Source of the DNA: Chrysomallon squamiferum
Taxonomy: Eukaryota > Mollusca > Gastropoda > Neomphalida > Peltospiridae
Direction: 5' to 3'
Assembly: GCA_012295275.1 (NCBI GenBank)
Contig: CM022669.1
Location: forward strand, 10,984,449 to 11,048,448
DNA length: 64,000 nt
This document shows positions 61,044 to 64,000 of this stretch, piece by piece. A program made the position numbers and the translations under genes. The notes under the pieces were generated by a model. That model was not told where the DNA came from and made no database searches. It saw only the letters and a list, made by a program, of their open reading frames with translations. Numbering within the stretch: the first letter of the stretch is position 1; every line of letters begins with the position of its first letter.

Positions 61044-63571
61044 TTAATATTAATAATAATAATGGTAATAATATGATTAAAAAAATAAATTAAAAGTGTG
61101 AATTTTATGTTTATCGCAGCTGTTACTGGTTTCTTGCAAATTAAAGAGAATAACAGTTAAAAAAAATAGTAATGTTAACAATATTATTATAAAAATGTCT
61201 GACAGTTGTGCATATTGTTGTAGACTTTTAATAAATGACAAAACCAGATGTTTCATGCCAAAAATGATGCATTGTTTGGCGACTCTAATTTATTATTATT
61301 TTCGCTGATTCACAGATATGTTCAGTTTACCAATGGATCATAACATTATTTTTTTTTTTTTAAACTCTCATAAATAAAATAAGAGACAGAGAAAATGAGT
61401 GCCTGTGCATGTGTGTATATGTGTGAGGTTATGTATACTAGTTGTTTATAACAAGTGTGTTTATGTGTAAATAATACATACACGCAGGTTTTAGTTAGCT
61501 AAAAACCAGTGGCATGCAGAGGTCTGGTGATGCCAAGGGCCAACTCCTTGATTGTATGCCCCAAAGACTCAAGTGTATGGCCTAGTATTGAGAAATATGA
61601 CATTGGAAGATATTTTGAATATGTAAACAAAGATGAAACACCAAAATAAACACTTTAAATATAAATCAACCAAATTTATTAAGTTCTTTTCTTGAGCTGG
61701 ATGCCTGGGGCTGCTGTCCCTTTGGCCCCACCCTCTGCACGCCACTGTTAGAAACACACCTGTATTAATAATCACCCTCTTTCTTTAGGCTATTGTTCCT
61801 GCATTCTTGTCGGACATGACTGGGGTGGGTCAGTGTTGGTGCATTTTGCCTCACTCTATCCTGACATGGTGGACAAACTTGTTGTTATGGGCGTCTGTCA
61901 TCCTAACGCTTTTCCAGACTACCTCAGAAGACACATTTCTCAGGTGAAAAGATCATGGTGAGAAAACCAGAGTCGCTGTAAATTCAGTTTCCACACGGAC
62001 AGAATCAGTGCATCTGACATGTCACGATTATAAAATGTTTAAAATGATTATATTACTAAAACACGTAAATGTGTAAACTTATTATCAATGTTTTTACAAA
62101 TCTATAGTTTTTTCACTATAGTGGTTATACACCAGTTCTCTCTCAGTCATTACTTGTGAGTTGTGTTTTTGGTTTAAATTATAACATCAAATATCTGGGT
62201 TTTTTTTTAATTACAACTCAAGTTAATTAACCATTTATACAGGTATTGTCAAGTTGAAAATCTTTTAATCCACTTGATAGTGATGGCCTTTGAAACCTTT
62301 TGGTTATGATCTTACTGTTGTGAATATATATCTGACATTCTTGAATGAATTAATATTTATTATTTGAAATTATTATGTTCTTGAATGAATTAATATTTAA
62401 TGATTATTTAAAATTATTATGTACTTGAATGACTGAATATTTAATGATCACTTAAAATTATTACTTTCTTGAACGACTGAATATTAAATATTAAATGATT
62501 GTTAGGTATAGAAAACTGCAACTAAATATTCTGTTATTCTTTCTTTTCAGGTACCTATTGGCATTTCAGCCTCCATTTGTAAGTGAACTGTATTTGACAA
62601 TTGGAGACATGGTACATTTTGTGTCATCTTTGACCCAGGCGCCTTTCGGTTTACGAGTTGCGAAACTTAGTCACGCTGACATTGAAGCTTACAAATACAC
62701 ATTTAGCAAAAGTTGGTATTTTCAGTTATAATTTAGTACAAAAATATATATATATATATATATTTTTTTAATTTAATTAATATCCTGAATTATGGTTTAA
62801 TAGGTTATGTCTTTAAATTTAGACAATAAGTTGATAAAATATTGAATTTTTGATTGAATTTGGTTTTCAGTTTTTATTTCAATTAAATTTTAAGATGATT
62901 TTTTTGTGATAACCAAAAAATTTAATAGTCAAATTACATTCTATAAACTTCCACTTTTTTTATTTTACATTAAATTTGTTTACAAAAAAATACATACTGT
63001 AACACCTTTATAAAAAAACCATGGGACCTATTTTCTTATTTTTCTGCTTTTGGGTGTAAAATATCCATTACTGACAAATCTTTTCAAGTTTGATTAATGA
63101 ATATAGTATTGAATTTATGTAGATCTTACATACTATGTGTATTGATTTTATGTAGATCTTACATACTGTGTGTATTGATTTTTTGTAGATCTTACATACT
63201 ATGTGTATTGATTTTATCTAGATCTTACATACTGTGTGTCCTTTTAACACTGATGAAGTTTTTGTTCTTTGTTATTTATATGAAATGATTCTCAGTGGTT
63301 ACATTTTGGGGTTTACGCAGGTGGTTTCACGGGCCCAATAAACTACTACCGAGCATCATTACAGTTGAGACCAGTCGCTCTGAGCAACATAAAGAAGCCA
63401 GTTCTGTTGGTGTGGGGTAAGCAGGACCCCGTGTTTGATGTTGAACTTGTTGAAGCCTCTGCTCGTTACTTCGACAAATTCACAGTGAAGTTCTTAGAGG
63501 AATCTGGCCACATAATGCACATGGACCAACCAGAGGAGGTTAACTGCATTATTAGAGAGTTCTTGAAGTGA
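58775..63571 (+). CDS. EPHX4: membrane-anchored epoxide hydrolase of the EPHX3/EPHX4 type (6 exons, 337 aa)
   Basis: Alpha/beta-hydrolases of this group open epoxides (EPHX3 acts on fatty-acid epoxides) and sit in the ER membrane through an N-terminal helix. Exons: 58775-58969, 59864-59988, 60582-60694, 61789-61957, 62551-62711 and 63321-63571, 1014 nt in all, with GT/AG borders and continuous phase. Residues 8-33 form a hydrophobic anchor. DPDLGTHCY matches EPHX4. The oxyanion motif is HGFP (86-89). The nucleophile is Asp155 in GHDWGG. Cap tyrosines are Tyr202 and Tyr264 (in NYYR), the charge-relay acid is Asp290 in WGKQD, and the base is His318 in SGH. All catalytic residues are present, so it should be active. 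Human EPHX3 and EPHX4 are about 360 aa. EPHX3 versus EPHX4 cannot be settled by eye. The exon 5 donor (A then GTTGGT) is weak but is the only one keeping frame into GFTGPINYYR. The start is the first in-frame ATG. Confidence 0.93.
60000..60125. repeat. (ATT)n/(AGT)n trinucleotide repeat at the start of intron 2 of the epoxide hydrolase
   Basis: Trinucleotide repeats begin about a dozen bases after the exon 2 donor at 59989. They let open frames run on past the exon, but those residues are intronic. Confidence 0.85.
61008..61065. repeat. (AAT)n repeat in intron 3 of the epoxide hydrolase
   Basis: Near-perfect AAT trinucleotides over about 55 bp, upstream of the MITE in the same intron. Confidence 0.85.
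61507..61747. mobile_element. hAT-type MITE in intron 3 of the epoxide hydrolase gene
   Basis: A 241-bp element has terminal inverted repeats beginning CAGTGGC. The left end is CAGTGGCATGCAGAGG, and the right end read in reverse is CAGTGGCGTGCAGAGG, with weaker similarity continuing about 20 bp inward. The flanking 8-mers are ctaaaaac and ttagaaac, 6 of 8 identical, and both fit the hAT target-site pattern nTnnnnAn. There is no transposase frame, so it is non-autonomous. It ends 41 bases before exon 4. Confidence 0.75.
63106..63245. repeat. 33-bp tandem repeat, 4 copies, in intron 5 of the epoxide hydrolase
   Basis: AGATCTTACATACT recurs at 63121, 63154, 63187 and 63220, an exact 33-bp period. 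The copies differ at a few sites. Because 33 is divisible by three and no stop occurs, the array shows as a short open frame, but it is intronic. Confidence 0.85.
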
Positions 63572-63589
63572 AAGTAACTCTGGATGAAA

Positions 63590-63595
63590 AATAAA
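63590..63595 (+). terminator. polyadenylation signal of the epoxide hydrolase gene
   Basis: An AATAAA hexamer lies 19 bases after the TGA stop codon. It may give a very short 3' UTR; later AT-rich sequence to the window end could hold an alternative signal. Confidence 0.4.
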
Positions 63596-64000
63596 TTGAT
63601 AAGAATAAGTTCCAGTGGACTTGTAAGGAATGTGATCAGGGTCTTGAAAGTAAACAACTTAAAATGCCTGTACATGCACCAGTGAAGTTTATATTTATTT
63701 ATGTGTGCATGCATATCTGTCAGCACTTAGATGTGCTTATGCATGCACACATGCACCAAATATGTTTATGAAAAATCAAAATTTGAAGATATTTATATTT
63801 GATTGCTTTGTATGTTATACTGTTTTTAAAAATGTTTTTAGCAAATTATTATTATCAGAAATTGGGAACAATGTTCATTTTACTTCTGACAGATCTTTGT
63901 ATTTATTTTATTGGATTTTAGCCTGGAATTGCATTTAGCTGGATTATAATATCCTTCACTCTTTTTTGTTTTAGATAAATATGCTAGTCAGACACCTTGT

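Noticed and set aside
63097-63288. Open frame with a repeated CRSYILCVLI-like peptide
   Set aside because: It is a 33-bp intronic tandem repeat between hydrolase exons 5 and 6; the period divisible by three keeps it open.

Overview
This is nuclear DNA from an animal, most likely a lophotrochozoan and plausibly a mollusc. The evidence is AT-rich sequence, very many microsatellites, GT-AG introns, and three conserved multi-exon animal genes. The exact species cannot be read from the sequence. There is no bacterial-style gene organisation; nearly all long open frames outside the genes below are translated microsatellites or antisense shadows.

Layout. Positions 1-25,280 hold no recognisable protein gene. 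They contain diverged minisatellites (1.14-1.94 kb; 8.92-9.31 kb), one tRNA-derived SINE (12.72 kb), many simple repeats, and a CpG-rich patch with a strong splice donor (14.95-15.31 kb) that may be the promoter and first exon of an unidentified transcript. Positions 25.3-34.3 kb hold a p66/GATAD2 gene on the minus strand (three coding exons, 643 aa), a subunit of the NuRD/MBD2-MBD3 chromatin complex. Positions 34.3-41.3 kb are intergenic and microsatellite-dense. Positions 44.7-56.2 kb hold MAU2 (SCC4), the cohesin loader subunit, on the minus strand in 18 coding exons. Positions 58.8-63.6 kb hold a membrane-anchored alpha/beta-hydrolase of the EPHX3/EPHX4 epoxide hydrolase type on the plus strand in 6 exons (337 aa). 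All exon borders were derived by hand from splice sites, reading phase and family similarity.

How the genes relate. MAU2 lies immediately upstream of GATAD2 in the same orientation. From memory, the same neighbours in the same order occur in human 19p13.11 (MAU2-GATAD2A), so this looks like conserved bilaterian microsynteny. MAU2 and the hydrolase are divergently transcribed from a 2.5 kb intergenic segment. The three proteins do not form one pathway: two are nuclear chromatin proteins and one is a predicted ER-membrane enzyme.

The most notable points are: an apparent two-base frame break in MAU2 exon 4; two tiny phase-matched candidate cassette exons in MAU2; an 18-unit minisatellite with a 350-bp higher-order period that abuts, and resembles, the exon 17 splice acceptor; a near-identical 245-bp inverted repeat flanking the 5' half of MAU2; a hAT-type MITE 41 bases before an exon of the hydrolase gene; and eight perfect TGACGTCA palindromes. 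I found no evidence of a new multi-gene system.
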